Below, in pieces: positions 21,846 through 31,851 of a DNA stretch of 64,000 bases. Both the position numbers and the translations under genes were made by a program. The DNA lies in assembly GCA_964036045.1 (NCBI GenBank), contig OZ038382.1, forward strand, positions 126,108,556-126,172,555. Direction: 5' to 3'. This stretch comes from Eutreptiella sp. 'Long Island Sound 2002' (lineage: Eukaryota; Euglenozoa; Euglenophyceae; Eutreptiales; Eutreptiaceae). How positions within the stretch are numbered: the stretch's first letter is position 1; each line of letters starts with the position of its first letter. The notes beneath the pieces were generated by a model. That model worked only from the letters and a program-made list of their open reading frames with translations. It was not told where the DNA came from and searched no databases.

Positions 21846-22372
21846 GTTGCGTGTGCGGCGCTTCGCCGCGGGGCGCAAAGTCCTCCATCCGGGCGGCGGC
21901 TTTTTGTAGCCGGCAGGGGCTGGCTACCCTCCGGGCGCGCACTCGTCCATCCGGATTGCGGCTGTTTCATAGCCGGCAGGGGCTGGGTTCGCTGCCGGGC
22001 GCGCACACGTCCGTCCGGACGGCGGCCGGTGTTGCTTGGCACCTGTTCTCGTGCCGTGGTTCTTTGCGTGTTGTGCGCACTCTCCAGGTTTGCGGCACCC
22101 GGCGGCCGTTGTTGCTTGGCATCTGTCCGTGTGCCTTGGTTGTGGCCGGCGGCGTGCCTCTCTGGCGTGCCTCGTGGCCCCGCGTGGTGCGCTGCGCCTC
22201 GTCCGGTCCGGTTGCTCTCGGTGCTCCGGTCCGCCTTTCGGGACGCCGTGGTGCCTTTACCCTAGTCCGGGGGCTTGTGCCCCCGGCTTTACTGGGTCGC
22301 TGTGCGGGGAACGCGGAGGCCGGCCGAGAACCGGGCTCATTGTGCCTGCTGCTCGCCCCCGCCGAGGCGGGG
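21846..22372 (-). other. 5'-most part of truncated LINE C, with 70-bp sub-repeats
   Basis: Contains three imperfect copies (21880-22040) of a block with GTAGCCGGCAGGGGCTGG, GGGCGCGCAC and CGTCCRTCCGGA. The remainder is GC-rich with no domain in either strand. It ends abruptly at 22372 against the duplicated LINE A sequence. Confidence 0.6.
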
Positions 22373-23769
22373 GCGACACCAACATCATCTTCTTCACTGA
22401 CGCATCGGGCACCTATCAGGGCACCCCGATGGTGTTGTGCCTCCGTACGCGTCAGGCGGCGTGCGTATGGACACCACTTGGAGCACCACACCGCGGCCAT
22501 AAGTTTCGGGGCGTCCTTCGACGGTGAACTGCGCACCCTGGCGGACACCGTCAACAGCACACCACCGCCCACAACAACCCAGCCCAGCAACATCTGGGTA
22601 GTCGTAAACGCCACGGTCGACACACACCTCACAAAGTGCCTCACAGAACTCCGCCTCCACAAGGGGCTGGCCTCACCACACAGGCGCTTTAGCTAGGGAT
22701 GGCCTCCAGAGACATGCACCCCCAGGATGCCCTGCACATCATCAAAGAGGGGTCCCACCGCTACACGTACGGCAATGGATGTGCGGACACACGTGCCAAA
22801 CACCGGAACACAAACAACGCTCCAGAACTCTAACAGGTACGACTGAACATCACACACCACAGCCACCTACAGCAACTGCCCCTGATACCGTTGGAGACCA
22901 CCCCCGGCATTGGGTACACGAGGACACGCCATACACCAACAGAGACAAACAGTATCACTACCCCACACCAATCCAACAACTTGCCACCACGTTAGGTCAC
23001 CCGGCGAACACCAAGCCCCTACGACGCCTGGAGAACTCCGTCCATACCCCCCTCTACTACGCGGACCCCCGTCCGGATAGCCTCCCAACACACCTGCAAA
23101 ACCCCGGCTCCCACCTGCCCTTGAGCAGCTACCACTCCTCACCCGACACTACCGATGGTACAAACGCCGCTCTGCATCCCCGAGGGGTACACCAAGTGCA
23201 TCTGCAACCACACAGAGGACGAGAGCTTGGACCTATTCAAGACCTGCCCCCTGTACTGGGGGCTGGACACCCGCACCGACTGGAACCCAGCCCACATCAT
23301 CTCAAAACATGCCGGATGGCCAACAGGAATCCTGAGTGCCCAAAAACCCACCACCATCCTCCGGCAAGCGGAGGAGCTCGACGCGGTCCGCAGGGGGCTC
23401 GTCCGCACCGCCGTCTACACCCTGCTGCGCACCCACGCGGACGACCCCAAGGCCACGGCAGCACACATTGAACGGACGGCTGTCACCCAAACAGCTACGC
23501 AACTACCGTACCGCACCCACATGTAGCTACAATACGCAGCCAACTTACCCTCAACAGACCAGACCCAGCTCTTCAAACTCCTGTTCTACCAACCGTAATG
23601 CCCCTTGCAACGACCTACCACCCAGCCCGCGCACCATCCAACGCACACAACACCGCCGCGACACTCAAGAGCACCACAGGCACCACACGCCCGCCCGCCA
23701 GTATGCGCACACCGCAAGCCCCAATGCCCCCACGCCACCATCCGTCCACAGAAGCCATGCACGATGCCC
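22373..23769 (+). pseudogene. LINE B: duplicated copy of LINE A RNase H and C-terminal region
   Basis: Encodes NIIFFTDASGTYQGTPM (RNase H first Asp), FDGELRTLADTVNS, IWVVVNATVDTHL with Asn at the third catalytic site as in LINE A, then from 23155 the Cys/His motif IPEGYTKCICNHTEDESLDLF..CPL and AVTQTATQLPYRTHM stop at 23524-23526. Broken in several frames. Because the flanking R repeat and LTR junction are copied too, this is part of the duplication and not an independent LINE insertion. Confidence 0.85.
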
Positions 23770-24650
23770 TTCGTGGTCTCTACCTTCCATGTTGCCTTGG
23801 TTGGAGGGTCATATCGCCGTTGGCTTCAACAACCAGCCTTGGCGCCACGGCCATTTTGGCCAAATTTTACAGGAAAAGTCGTCTCTTCAAACGACAATGT
23901 TTTGGCACGCATTGAATTGCGTGGAGACCTCGTTGAGTTAGCTCTAAAATCCAAAATGGCCTCAGGCTTTTCGTCTTGTGAGCATTGTGTTAAGTTATTT
24001 ACGTCCATGCTCACAAGTACACAAAGTTAGTGCTTGCTCACGATAAAAACTTGAGTTTTTCACACCGATACGTGTCCCAAAACACCCCTGTAAGCCCCTT
24101 TCCCAAAGGAAGCGATATGGCCATGTGACAGGGGCATGATAGGAAGGCTAAGGGGGGAGATGTAGAGTTGCCAAGGAACTCATGGTCCATGGTAGCCATG
24201 AGTTCGGTCGCTCGATGGAAAAGCTTGCGGGTCGATTTTCTCCCAGACGCAACAACCAAAAATTCTGGTGAGTACACCAGATGAAGGTACATGGAAAACC
24301 CTACAGATCCAGCCTTCAACTCCTTTCCAACCTCAAAGGTGCAGGAGAAAAACTCAAAACAAAAATCGCCACGGACAGTCGACGCCGAAGCGCTTGCAGG
24401 CGAGGACAAGTGGCAATTGGACGGCGGCGAAAAATCAGGTCAGAATAATCAATTCTAATCGATTTCCTGCAAGATTGGATGATCAAATTGAAATTATAAA
24501 AATTCCAGATTGGATCAATCGATTGGGAAGGTTACGGATGGGATCGGTCCCATGCCAGTTCCGGAGGCACTGCAGAAAACATATTCTCATAAGCAGAATG
24601 GGGAATAGCCATGGCTGACGGGGAAAATTGGATCTTCGCCTTCTGGGCCA
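23770..24650 (+). repeat. Repeat R, copy 3
   Basis: Near-identical partner of R2; slightly longer because it keeps a TTGAGTTAGCTC...GTCTTGTGAGCATTGTG segment (23934-23990) that R2 lacks but R1 has (10509-10562). R3 is therefore the less-deleted copy. It ends at the Gypsy2 LTR. Confidence 0.85.
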
Positions 24651-26107
24651 TGGGGTCCTGGGTACCACTTCACCCTCCTCCTTAGTGATAACCATTTGGG
24701 GGGCTCGATCACACCCAAGCATGGCAGCCGGTACCAAGGACAACCGCTGGGCGGGATGTCCCTCCTCAGGCTCATTCTTGGGTCAGGATCTCCACATGAC
24801 TCCAAAATCCCCCAAGAACGGTAAACATTCTCCAAAAATGGATGAAATTCCTTGAAAACTGACAAGTAGGACCTGCAAAAGAATGTAAATGCCGGTATCG
24901 TATGAACTATCAAGGGGCGGGTCCTGGCGGCAATTGCTCGGCATCGAAAGGACCCATTAACCAATATGACGCGCAAGGGGTGCCGGCTGCGACGGTCACC
25001 AGCACAATGGCAGTGGCAGACACGGCAAACATTGGCGTCACGCGACGATGGAGATGGTCCCACAGGTCGAGAGCGACCACAGAGATTCATCAGGAGGACC
25101 CTGGCTTTCCAAGGCTGCAGACTGGGGCAAGTCCCCACGGGTCCTTCCAAGAGCGCAGCATGACCATATCCACGACGCGAGTCCTGAGTTGTAAAGCTGT
25201 GCGAGCTCCTCCATAAGGGATGGGGCATCCAGGCCTTCTGCCTCGCCCCATTACCACGGAGGCCATGCATGGGGGAGTCCCCATGCAGTCTGGGCGGATG
25301 CGTCGACTCCTCAAACCACCAGTTTCCCAGGCAGACTGACCGAGGTCAGGACACTGAAAGTCACCACCCAACTGCGGAGGCAAGTCTGTAGGCTCACCCT
25401 GGGACTGAAACTGGCGTACCACTTGTAGTTTGCTTCAGGCAGCTGGGCTTTCAGCCTGGCGCCTTCAGGATCTCAGGCACAAGCACAGTCACAGACACAC
25501 GGTACCAGAGGCACTATCTGCACTTAGGTACGGTTCCAAACCGGAACATATGTAAACGAATGTACATGGCAAGCGTGGTCGCCTCCGTATCTCCGTTTGT
25601 GTCCAATATGGAAACAATCTGTAGCTCTGTACTGGTCCAGCAGGTCCTTGTGAACATGTGCATGGCGATCATCAATATGATACATAGTTCCTGAGGTCCC
25701 TGAAGTATGATGTAAGGGAAAACAGGGCAAAACAGTGAATGCGGGCTACAAACAGCAATGAATGACCCACATCCTGGAAGGCAGGGCAGTGACACAGGCA
25801 TACTGGTCAATAGGCATGTCAACACGCTCCGCAAGGAGCACCAAACCATGCCCTGGTCAGGATAAGGCGTCAGCAGGGGGAGTGGGAAAACGAATGCCCT
25901 AAGGCAAGGAACTCACACACACTCACCCACCATCTGGATCCTTGCAGGTGCCATGGGACCAGATCACACACAGATTCACAGTGTTCATGGCGGCGACACC
26001 CGTTGCGCAACGTCCTATGGGCTTCAAAGCCCCCAGAGCGCAGGAAAAATGAAGGGGTCAGTCGCCCCACGTGGATCCCCACAGATGCATGAAGAGGGGG
26101 AGTGACA
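24651..26107 (-). repeat. 3' LTR of Gypsy2 (about 1.46 kb)
   Basis: Reverse-complement homolog of 2640-3974, TG...CA bounded: on the minus strand it starts TGTCACTCCCCC (26107) and ends CCCCA (24651). It lies downstream of the Gypsy2 integrase. The 5' LTR is not present right of 35290, so Gypsy2 is 5' truncated or rearranged. Confidence 0.75.
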
Positions 26108-26538
26108 GATGATAGGTGACAGTTGCGACGGTGGGGGTAGGGCACCCATTCACTCGGTTTCCACAGGATTCAGCAAGCAGGGGTGTAGCCATCTGCTCGG
26201 GCCTCTGATCTAGGCATGGGAGCCTATCCTACCGGGTGTCCTATGGATTCAGCTGGGGGGGGGGGGGGGTTCAACCACGACAACTCGACCATGAGAGAGA
26301 CAGAGGGAGCAGTACTGGGTCCGCTGAACTTGGCTTCGGGAGGTCGGCAGGACTCAGAGGTTAGAGTGGCACGCAACGGCTGTGTCAAACCAGCCGATTA
26401 GGTGGCTGATCGAGTTGCGCAGCATTTGAACCACTCCACTGGAACAACATTGCACCAGAGGTGGGACAGAGCAAGCAAGCAAGGGGCGTGCTGACGACCT
26501 GATAGACTTATGCTTAATCTGCCCAGTCGGGGGAGAGC
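26108..26538 (-). other. Gypsy2 3' untranslated region
   Basis: Non-coding, with a run of 14 G (26256-26269), between the chromodomain stop and the LTR. It is longer than the Gypsy1 counterpart, which suggests an insertion or expansion. Confidence 0.6.
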
Positions 26539-27775
26539 TCAGGGAAGGGATTGGTCGCCGCCGGCTTCAATTGCCCTGGTAAGAGCCTCCAAGTCAGAGA
26601 CCTGGAGCTTAGTCTTGTGCCTGCGGACATACTCCATGAAGGGGGTATTAATCCGCGGCACAAAGGAGGAGACGGGTTCCCAGGTGTCATGGTACGGCCC
26701 ATAGCCTCTGTAGCTCACCTTGAACTCCACTCCTCCAGGCGCTGAGGCGCTCTGACGCTGGGCCTGGATCTTCTCGACGGTGTAGTCGTCCTGCTCAGCA
26801 TAGTCGTCGTCCGAGTCAGCCTCATGGGCGGTGTAGTCCAGGGACACATGTTTCCCCAAGACGTCAGGCTCGCAGGCACGGAGTGGACTTTGGCGTCGCT
26901 CCATGAACTCTCCAAGGCCCACCTTGATGCCGTAGGTGTCCTCACCAATCCTACGGACCACCTCCCTGGTTGTGGACCAGGTCTTGGTGCGGTGAGTGCC
27001 CATAGTACCAACACCAGGTCACCCACCTTCAACTTATGCGCTGTGGACTTCAGGGCGGTCTTGGCTCGCACACCCCGCTCCTTTTCGAGCTGCTGGCAAA
27101 TCTCCTGTAAGGTTATCTCTTGCCGCGCAAAGAACTCCTTGGCATCCATTACCATGCCATCACCCGACAAGGGTAGTCCCCGACTCAGGGGGTCCGTGCA
27201 GAAAAGAATCTGGTGAGTTGACAAGCCACCCGGTGTGGGGGTATCATGATGGGCCTTTAGAGCTGGCCACATCTCCTCAAACCAGTTGCGTCGCTTGTTG
27301 GTGAGGCGGATCTTGCGTATCCCCTCAAACAGCTGCCTTCCAGCCAGTTCAGCTCGGCCATTGCACCAGCTGAGATAGGCGACACCCTTGGCATGCCGTA
27401 TTGCCATGAGGGAACACATGGCCTTGAACCTGCCGCCACTGAACCGGGGTCCAGGTCGCTGCAAATGGTGCGGGGGACGCCAAATACGGTCAGCCAATGA
27501 GGAATAATCATGACTGCCACTTCCTTGGCTAACAACCCCTTTTTGCGCGCAGGGAGGGCCAAAATGTAGCCACTGTGTGGGTGCACACACAGGACCACAC
27601 AATCGAAAACTTCTTTTCTGCTGTGGACTCCAGGCATGGAGAAGACGTCCATGGCCACGCTCTCCATGGGCTTGTAAGGAATCGGCTTCCATTTGGCTTC
27701 CCCCTTGACATTCCTATTGTCAGGATTGCAGGCCTGGCAGACTGCGCAGCCCCTCTTGACCGGCTTGATGGCATT
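26539..27775 (-). pseudogene. Gypsy2 integrase core and chromodomain, frameshifted
   Basis: Minus-strand homolog of Gypsy1 residues about 420-815, split over three frames. 27667-27257: AMDVFSMPGVHS (first Asp), LTVFGVPRTICSDLDP, then a shift. 27692-26715: FSGGRFKAMCSLMAIRHAKGVAYLSW, NGRAELAGRQLF (Glu), NWFEEMWPALKAHHDTPTPGG. 27003-26539: GTHRTKTWSTTREVVRR and chromodomain YTVEKIQAQRQ...FKVSYRGYGPYHDTWEPVSSFVP. Gypsy1 has CSDRGPQF where this copy reads CSDLDP before the shift, so the catalytic loop is damaged. It cannot encode an active integrase as read. Confidence 0.88.
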
Positions 27776-28828
27776 CTAGAGATCAATCTCGTCGATTTCG
27801 AACCAGCGTTGCATGTCCAAGGCCTGCTTTTGAATCCCTTGGTGAATTATGTCGTGATACCAAGCCTCACAGAGCTCAAGCACCCGGGACGTTGGTACTA
27901 GCAACGTACTATTCGGGTAGAGCTTGCCATCTTCCTTGGTGAGCCCCTTTGGCCACTTCTGCCTGTCGTCAGGGTCAGTCAAAGCCCAGCACTTGGACTC
28001 AAAAGCCTCAGACTTGTCGTAATCATCAGCCGAGTTGTCTTGGAGGCACGACTCAGGGAAAAGGTGCTTGTCGGACTCAGCACCCTCTGGGGCGAGTACT
28101 CGGAGCCCCCTGCTCAGCCTTCTTCCAAGGGGAGCATCTGCAGTCATAACAACGAGGCATGTGGCGTCATCCTCCTCCATCATGCACTCCATGTCAGTCA
28201 TCTTGTTGGCCCCAGCTGTCTCAGCTCCAAGGACATGGGCAGATACGTCCGTCATGCCCTTGCTGGCAGGATAGGCCCACCTGCTGAGACAGTCCGCCAC
28301 GGTATTGTACTTTCCGGGAACGTAGACCGCTGTGCGGGTGAACTTGGGCAAGGTCTTGTGCCATCTGGCTCTTTGGGAGGCTCGTCCTGAGGGGGTGTCC
28401 ACTTGCTCCTTGTGCCACGACTGCAGACTCTGATGATCTGTGCAGACCGTGACGGGATGTAGGGCTATGTACCCGACCTGCTTCCTGAGAGCCATGACAA
28501 TGGCATACGCCTCCTTCTCACGGGCCGCCCATATCCGTCTCTGGCCTTCTGCCAGGACACGGCTCCTGAACACCATGGGCACGTGCCTTCTATCATCCAG
28601 AACTTGCTCCAACACTGCACCGATCACGTAGTCGGAGGCGTCTGTGCGCAGGACCAACCCTCGGTCCCCATCCACGAGGTGCAGACCCACTGCGGACAGC
28701 AGCGCTTGCTTCATTCCCCGAAAGGCACGCTCGGACTCTTTATTCTAGACAAAAGCCTTCTTGGACCCCTTCTTGGTCTGCTCCCAGTTGCCTTTGAGCA
28801 TGGCCTTCGTTGGGGCTGCATACTCGGC
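27776..28828 (-). pseudogene. Gypsy2 RNase H and integrase zinc region, with stop codons
   Basis: 28714-27776 is open and aligns residue by residue with Gypsy1: MKQALLSAVGLHLVD, RTDASDYVIGAVLEQVLDD, AREKEAYAIVMALRK, CTDHQSLQSWHKE, NTVADCLSRWAYPASKGM, and CEAWYHDIIHQGIQKQALDMQRWFEID. It stops at the point where Gypsy1 continues YTAIKKVRKGCSVCQAC. Upstream, an in-frame TAA at about 28830 replaces the Tyr of GYIKMYAEYAAP. The RNase H acidic residues are retained, so damage is by stops rather than loss of the active site. Confidence 0.88.
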
Positions 28829-29064
28829 TTACATCTTGATATACCCCGAGTAGTAGTCCCAGAACCTCAGGTATGCCCGCAACTCGGACACCGTCTTGGG
28901 CTTCGCCCAGTGCTCAATGGCCGCTACCTTTCCAGGTATGGGCTTCCGCTGCCCATTGCGGGCTACGTGGCCGGCAAGGACCACTTTGCTCACTGCAATG
29001 GTTGCCTTGTGACTGCTGCCCGTGAGTTTGTGCCGAACCAGCAAGTCCTGCACTCTGGCCCACC
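28829..29064 (-). pseudogene. Gypsy2 RT thumb/connection segment
   Basis: QDLLVRHKLTGSSHKATIAVSKVVLAGHV...GKVAAIEHWAKPKTVSELRAYLRFWDYYSGYIKM then TAA. It overlaps the very start of Gypsy1 in this window (SSDKATIAVSEVVFAGHV), tying the two copies together. A MITE separates it from the RT palm. Confidence 0.85.
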
Positions 29065-29066
29065 TA

Positions 29067-29187
29067 GGCTTTTAAGGCAGATATTTTCCCCAAAATGGCC
29101 CTCAACAGCCGAAAGGTGTATGATGCCAATAGATGCACCTTTCGGCTTTTGAGGACCATTTTGGGAACAATACCTGCCCTAAAAGCT
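29067..29187. mobile_element. 121-bp palindromic MITE in Gypsy2 RT, flanked by TA
   Basis: Left arm GGCTTTTAAGGCAGATATTT, CCCCAAAATGGCCCTC, CAGCCGAAAGGTG is mirrored in the right arm (reverse complement AGCTTTTAGGGCAGGTATTG, CCCAAAATGG, AAGCCGAAAGGTG). The arms are about 55 bp each with about 11 bp between them, so nearly the whole element is a hairpin. TA at 29065-29066 and 29188-29189 would be the target duplication, as for Tc1/mariner-type MITEs. The insertion also shifts the Gypsy2 RT frame. Confidence 0.85.
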
Positions 29188-29189
29188 TA

Positions 29190-30123
29190 GGTGGGTGACC
29201 TCCCAATCATGTGCCTCCAGCAGCTCATCGTAGCTCATGCTGGGGTCCCCTGAGGCAACCATCACGTCGTCAACAAAGGGGTCCGCACAGTCACGCACAG
29301 GCTCAAGCAGGTTCTGCAGCATCCTCAGGAAAGCCGCATTGCCGTTGGTAACGCCCATGGGCATCAAGCTCCACTGGAGGGGTCCAAGTGGGGTGCTGAT
29401 GGCTGTGCAGGCACGAAACTCTTCGGCAAGCGGCATCGGCTGGTAACCATGTTTCAGGTCGATCACCTTGAAGATCCTCCGCTGGAATTGCTTCTGCAGC
29501 ATGTCCTCAATGAGGGGCAGCGTATAGCTGTCATGCTGCATTTGGGCGTTTAGCCCGCGGTGGTCGACCACGAGCCGCCAGTCCCCGGCCACCTTCTTGG
29601 GGAGGACGAAGCAGGGTGAGGCCCACTCGGAGTGACAGGGCTCGAGCCAGCTTCTGGCGATGAACTCCCGTAGGATCTTTCCCATGGCCTCTTTCCTCTC
29701 GCCCCTAAGGGCGAACTCCCGGTGCCGGTAAAGACGGGGGTCTGGCTTCGGTCGTATCTTGGCCTCGCCGTACGTTCCATGCACCGGCGGTGGGAACACA
29801 GGCTTTCCACTGAAGAACGTGTCCCCATACTTCTGCTTCAGCCTGGCTCCTAATGCCTGGATCTTAGGGCATTCATCGGACTCCCCCTTGGCTTTGCCGG
29901 GCACCTGAACTACTGAGCTTACCTGAGGGGTGCCCTGCGCACTCGGTTCCGGCTCTGGGGGTCTCCCCAAGTGGCCAATAGGCCCATCCCGGGTCTTGCC
30001 ACTCAACAGATCCCTGTACGTGCGTGGCTTCCTGTGGACCGGCTCGTCCTGCCTGGACATGTTGTCCAGTACCCTCCTTAGGAAGGTATTCCTGTCGTAG
30101 GACCCAGAGACGATGGCGTCCAC
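29190..30123 (-). pseudogene. Gypsy2 reverse transcriptase palm and fingers
   Basis: Open frame of 314 codons (30123-29179; the last few codons run into the MITE). Motifs: VFPPPVHGTYGEAKIRPKPD, LREFIARSWLEPCHSEWASP (fingers), CFVLPKKVAGDWRLVVDHRGLN, TYTLPL-like SYTLPLIEDML, motif A FKVIDLKHGYQPMPL, motif B LMPMGVTNGNAAFLRML and motif C DPFVDDVMVAS (the usual Y/FVDD box, near 29270). The catalytic aspartates are present. The N-terminal 100 residues are linker after the protease. The reading frame is good but cut by the MITE and followed by stops, so the polyprotein is dead. Confidence 0.9.
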
Positions 30124-30585
30124 TTGGCACCAGGCTTTGTCCTGGCACTTCCCCTCTCACTGCCTTACCCAGCCAGCAAAGGGTCAGTCCATGTACCCCT
30201 GCACCAGATCCAACTCCTCATCCCAGAGGAGGTCGCATTCGCCGACGTCAATGGCGGAAACTGCAAAGCATTGCCTCCAGGGCGCCGCAATCGTTGACAC
30301 ACACGAAGTCCGTGGCATCGGCCTGTTCCAGGACGCCATCCACATAGTGGAATTCTGGTGGCCATCTTTGGGGTGGCATGGGCTGTCCTTTACCGTCCTA
30401 ATAGACGCTGTCTCCAGCGGGTAGGACAACCTTGTTCAAGTTCATGTTGGTCAGCGAGGCCACCCACTCTCGGGAACTTTCCTTCTTGGTACAGCCCATG
30501 GGGACAACTAGCACTGCCTTGGAACCGTCCTTGCGGACCTTCGCAACCGCCCTTGGGATGTCCACTCAGGGACAATGGATCCACA
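30124..30585 (-). pseudogene. Gypsy2 protease-RT linker, frames unclear
   Basis: Continues gypsy sequence between protease and RT. Short minus-strand frames (30429-30184, 30620-30390) are present but none is clearly the original. No motif is recognised. Confidence 0.5.
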
Positions 30586-31259
30586 TCAGACCTTGATGCG
30601 GACCCAAGTGCTTCTTTCATGCAGAGTCCTTGGCGCTCCAGTACTTCTCACACACCCGAAGATGGGCGGAGGTTCTTGAGGAGAACGCATCCAGACCAGA
30701 TCCGCTGCTCCCAAATCAGAGGTCACTCGGTTCGCGACTTCCGGCTTGACGCCGTACTCCTGGTATGTCGGCCCTGCGGCCTCGGTCCCCAATGAGGCTA
30801 CCTTGAGCTGATGGTGCTCGGGGTGGATCCATTGACACTCCACGTGATGTTCCGGTGACGATAGCCACGATAGTTGGTTGCCCTGGTACCGGGTCATAAA
30901 GGCTTGAGCCGGAAAAACGCCAGAGTCCGTATCCATCATCAAGTCGTACGAGACGATCATGTCCCAGTCCATCTGGGCGTCATAGACCTTCCCCTGAGGA
31001 GCATTTCCTTGCCGAGGTTAGGACGGCTCAGCTCAGGATGGTTCTCGAATTGCAGCGCGATCTCAGCTTTCTCCGTACCTCCCACCATGTACTGGCCATT
31101 GGCTTCCTTCAGCCTGACAGGTCTCCGACTGGCAGTAAGACACTCTGGCAGTAGTAGGGCAGCCTTGACCAGACTGACGTGGGCGCCTGTGTGCACAAAC
31201 ACGTTGAAGACCCTTTCCAGTTCCCCGCATAAGCTGCGATCTTCAAGTGAATCTGCCAC
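30586..31259 (-). pseudogene. Gypsy2 retropepsin-like aspartic protease with Asp-to-His change
   Basis: 31259-30957 encodes VFNVFVHTGAHVSLVKAALLLPE, where retropepsins have hydrophobic-DTGA-xx-S. The catalytic Asp is His here (HTGA). It continues LKEANGQYMVGGTEKAEIALQF, a typical flap/beta-strand stretch. The frame then shifts to 30972-30586, starting DWDMIVSYDLMM, where Ty3/gypsy proteases have D-hydrophobic-I-L/I-G-x-D. The loss of the catalytic Asp is visible directly. Processing of the polyprotein would be impossible from this copy. Confidence 0.8.
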
Positions 31260-31851
31260 TCGCTGCCAGGCCGGCGCACGGCGTGCAAGCCGAGAATCTC
31301 CGGCCTGTCCAGAAGCTCAATCAGCGACTGGTGCAGGTTGTGGGTTATGGGCTCTGACAGCCCATCTGTAGCATCCAGCTGCGGTCCGGGTGAGCCTCTG
31401 ATACTTCGGGAGAGGTCTGGTAGTACGTGGGGTACATTCTTGGTCCCAAAGGATGAACTGGGTGCAAGGCTTTGGTGCCTTCACCGGAGACCTTGGTCGG
31501 ACACGTGGATCTGCCTAGGGCGGTCATCCCTCCGGCACTAGCCCTCACCCACCCATTGCGACTGTTTTCCCTCTCCGGTGTTGCTCCTGGCCTTCCGCCG
31601 GGTATGCGTCCGGGGGAATCAACGATTGAATACTGGGATGGCGCAGCGCTGACGGCAGCACCAACCTGCAACCGCCCTCGCTCGGGACCTCGGCTGCACG
31701 GGCTCCGCTAAGGGGCGTCAGTGGTCAGGGTGTCCTCCTCAGCGGCAACCGCGTTCACGGCGTCTCCTTTTTTCCTCCACAGGCTCTTGCCCTTTTTGTC
31801 CTTGTCCTTGTCCTTGTCCTTGTCTGGCTTAGGAGCCGAAGCTCCATTGAT
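31260..31851 (-). other. Gypsy2 Gag-protease spacer, no clear frame
   Basis: Minus-strand frames are short and proline-rich. It contains a small repeat of CTTGTC (31794-31826). The gypsy reading frame was not recovered here. Confidence 0.5.

Larger units (their letters stand above)
18579..22372 (-). mobile_element. LINE C: 5'-truncated LINE remnant (3' region only) with (ACCT)4 tail
   Basis: Read on the minus strand it runs 22372 to 18579 and ends ...CAGCTCCCAAAGAT(ACCT)4. Its terminal 220 bp match the + strand fragment 51025-51245, which ends in the same words and tail. The body is mostly a 65-bp minisatellite, as in the 3' region of the giant LINE (63-bp units). It is flanked by the 2.25-kb duplication. 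No RT, endonuclease or RNase H remains, so calling it a LINE rests on the tail, the second copy with a 10-bp target duplication, and the parallel with the giant LINE. Confidence 0.75.
22373..24685 (+). repeat. Right copy of the 2.25-kb direct duplication
   Basis: Collinear with 16326-18578. It contains LINE A RNase H onward, R3 and the first 35 bp of the Gypsy2 3' LTR (24651-24685). At this end the LTR continues uninterrupted (TGATAACC...), so the right copy is the one in original context on its right side. Confidence 0.85.

Noticed and set aside
19653-22265. 870-codon ORF on + (and 442-codon ORF 20581-21909), Cys/Gly-rich
   Set aside because: It lies wholly in the 65-bp minisatellite plus GC-rich flank. 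The units lack stops in several frames, and frames shift with unit-length variants.
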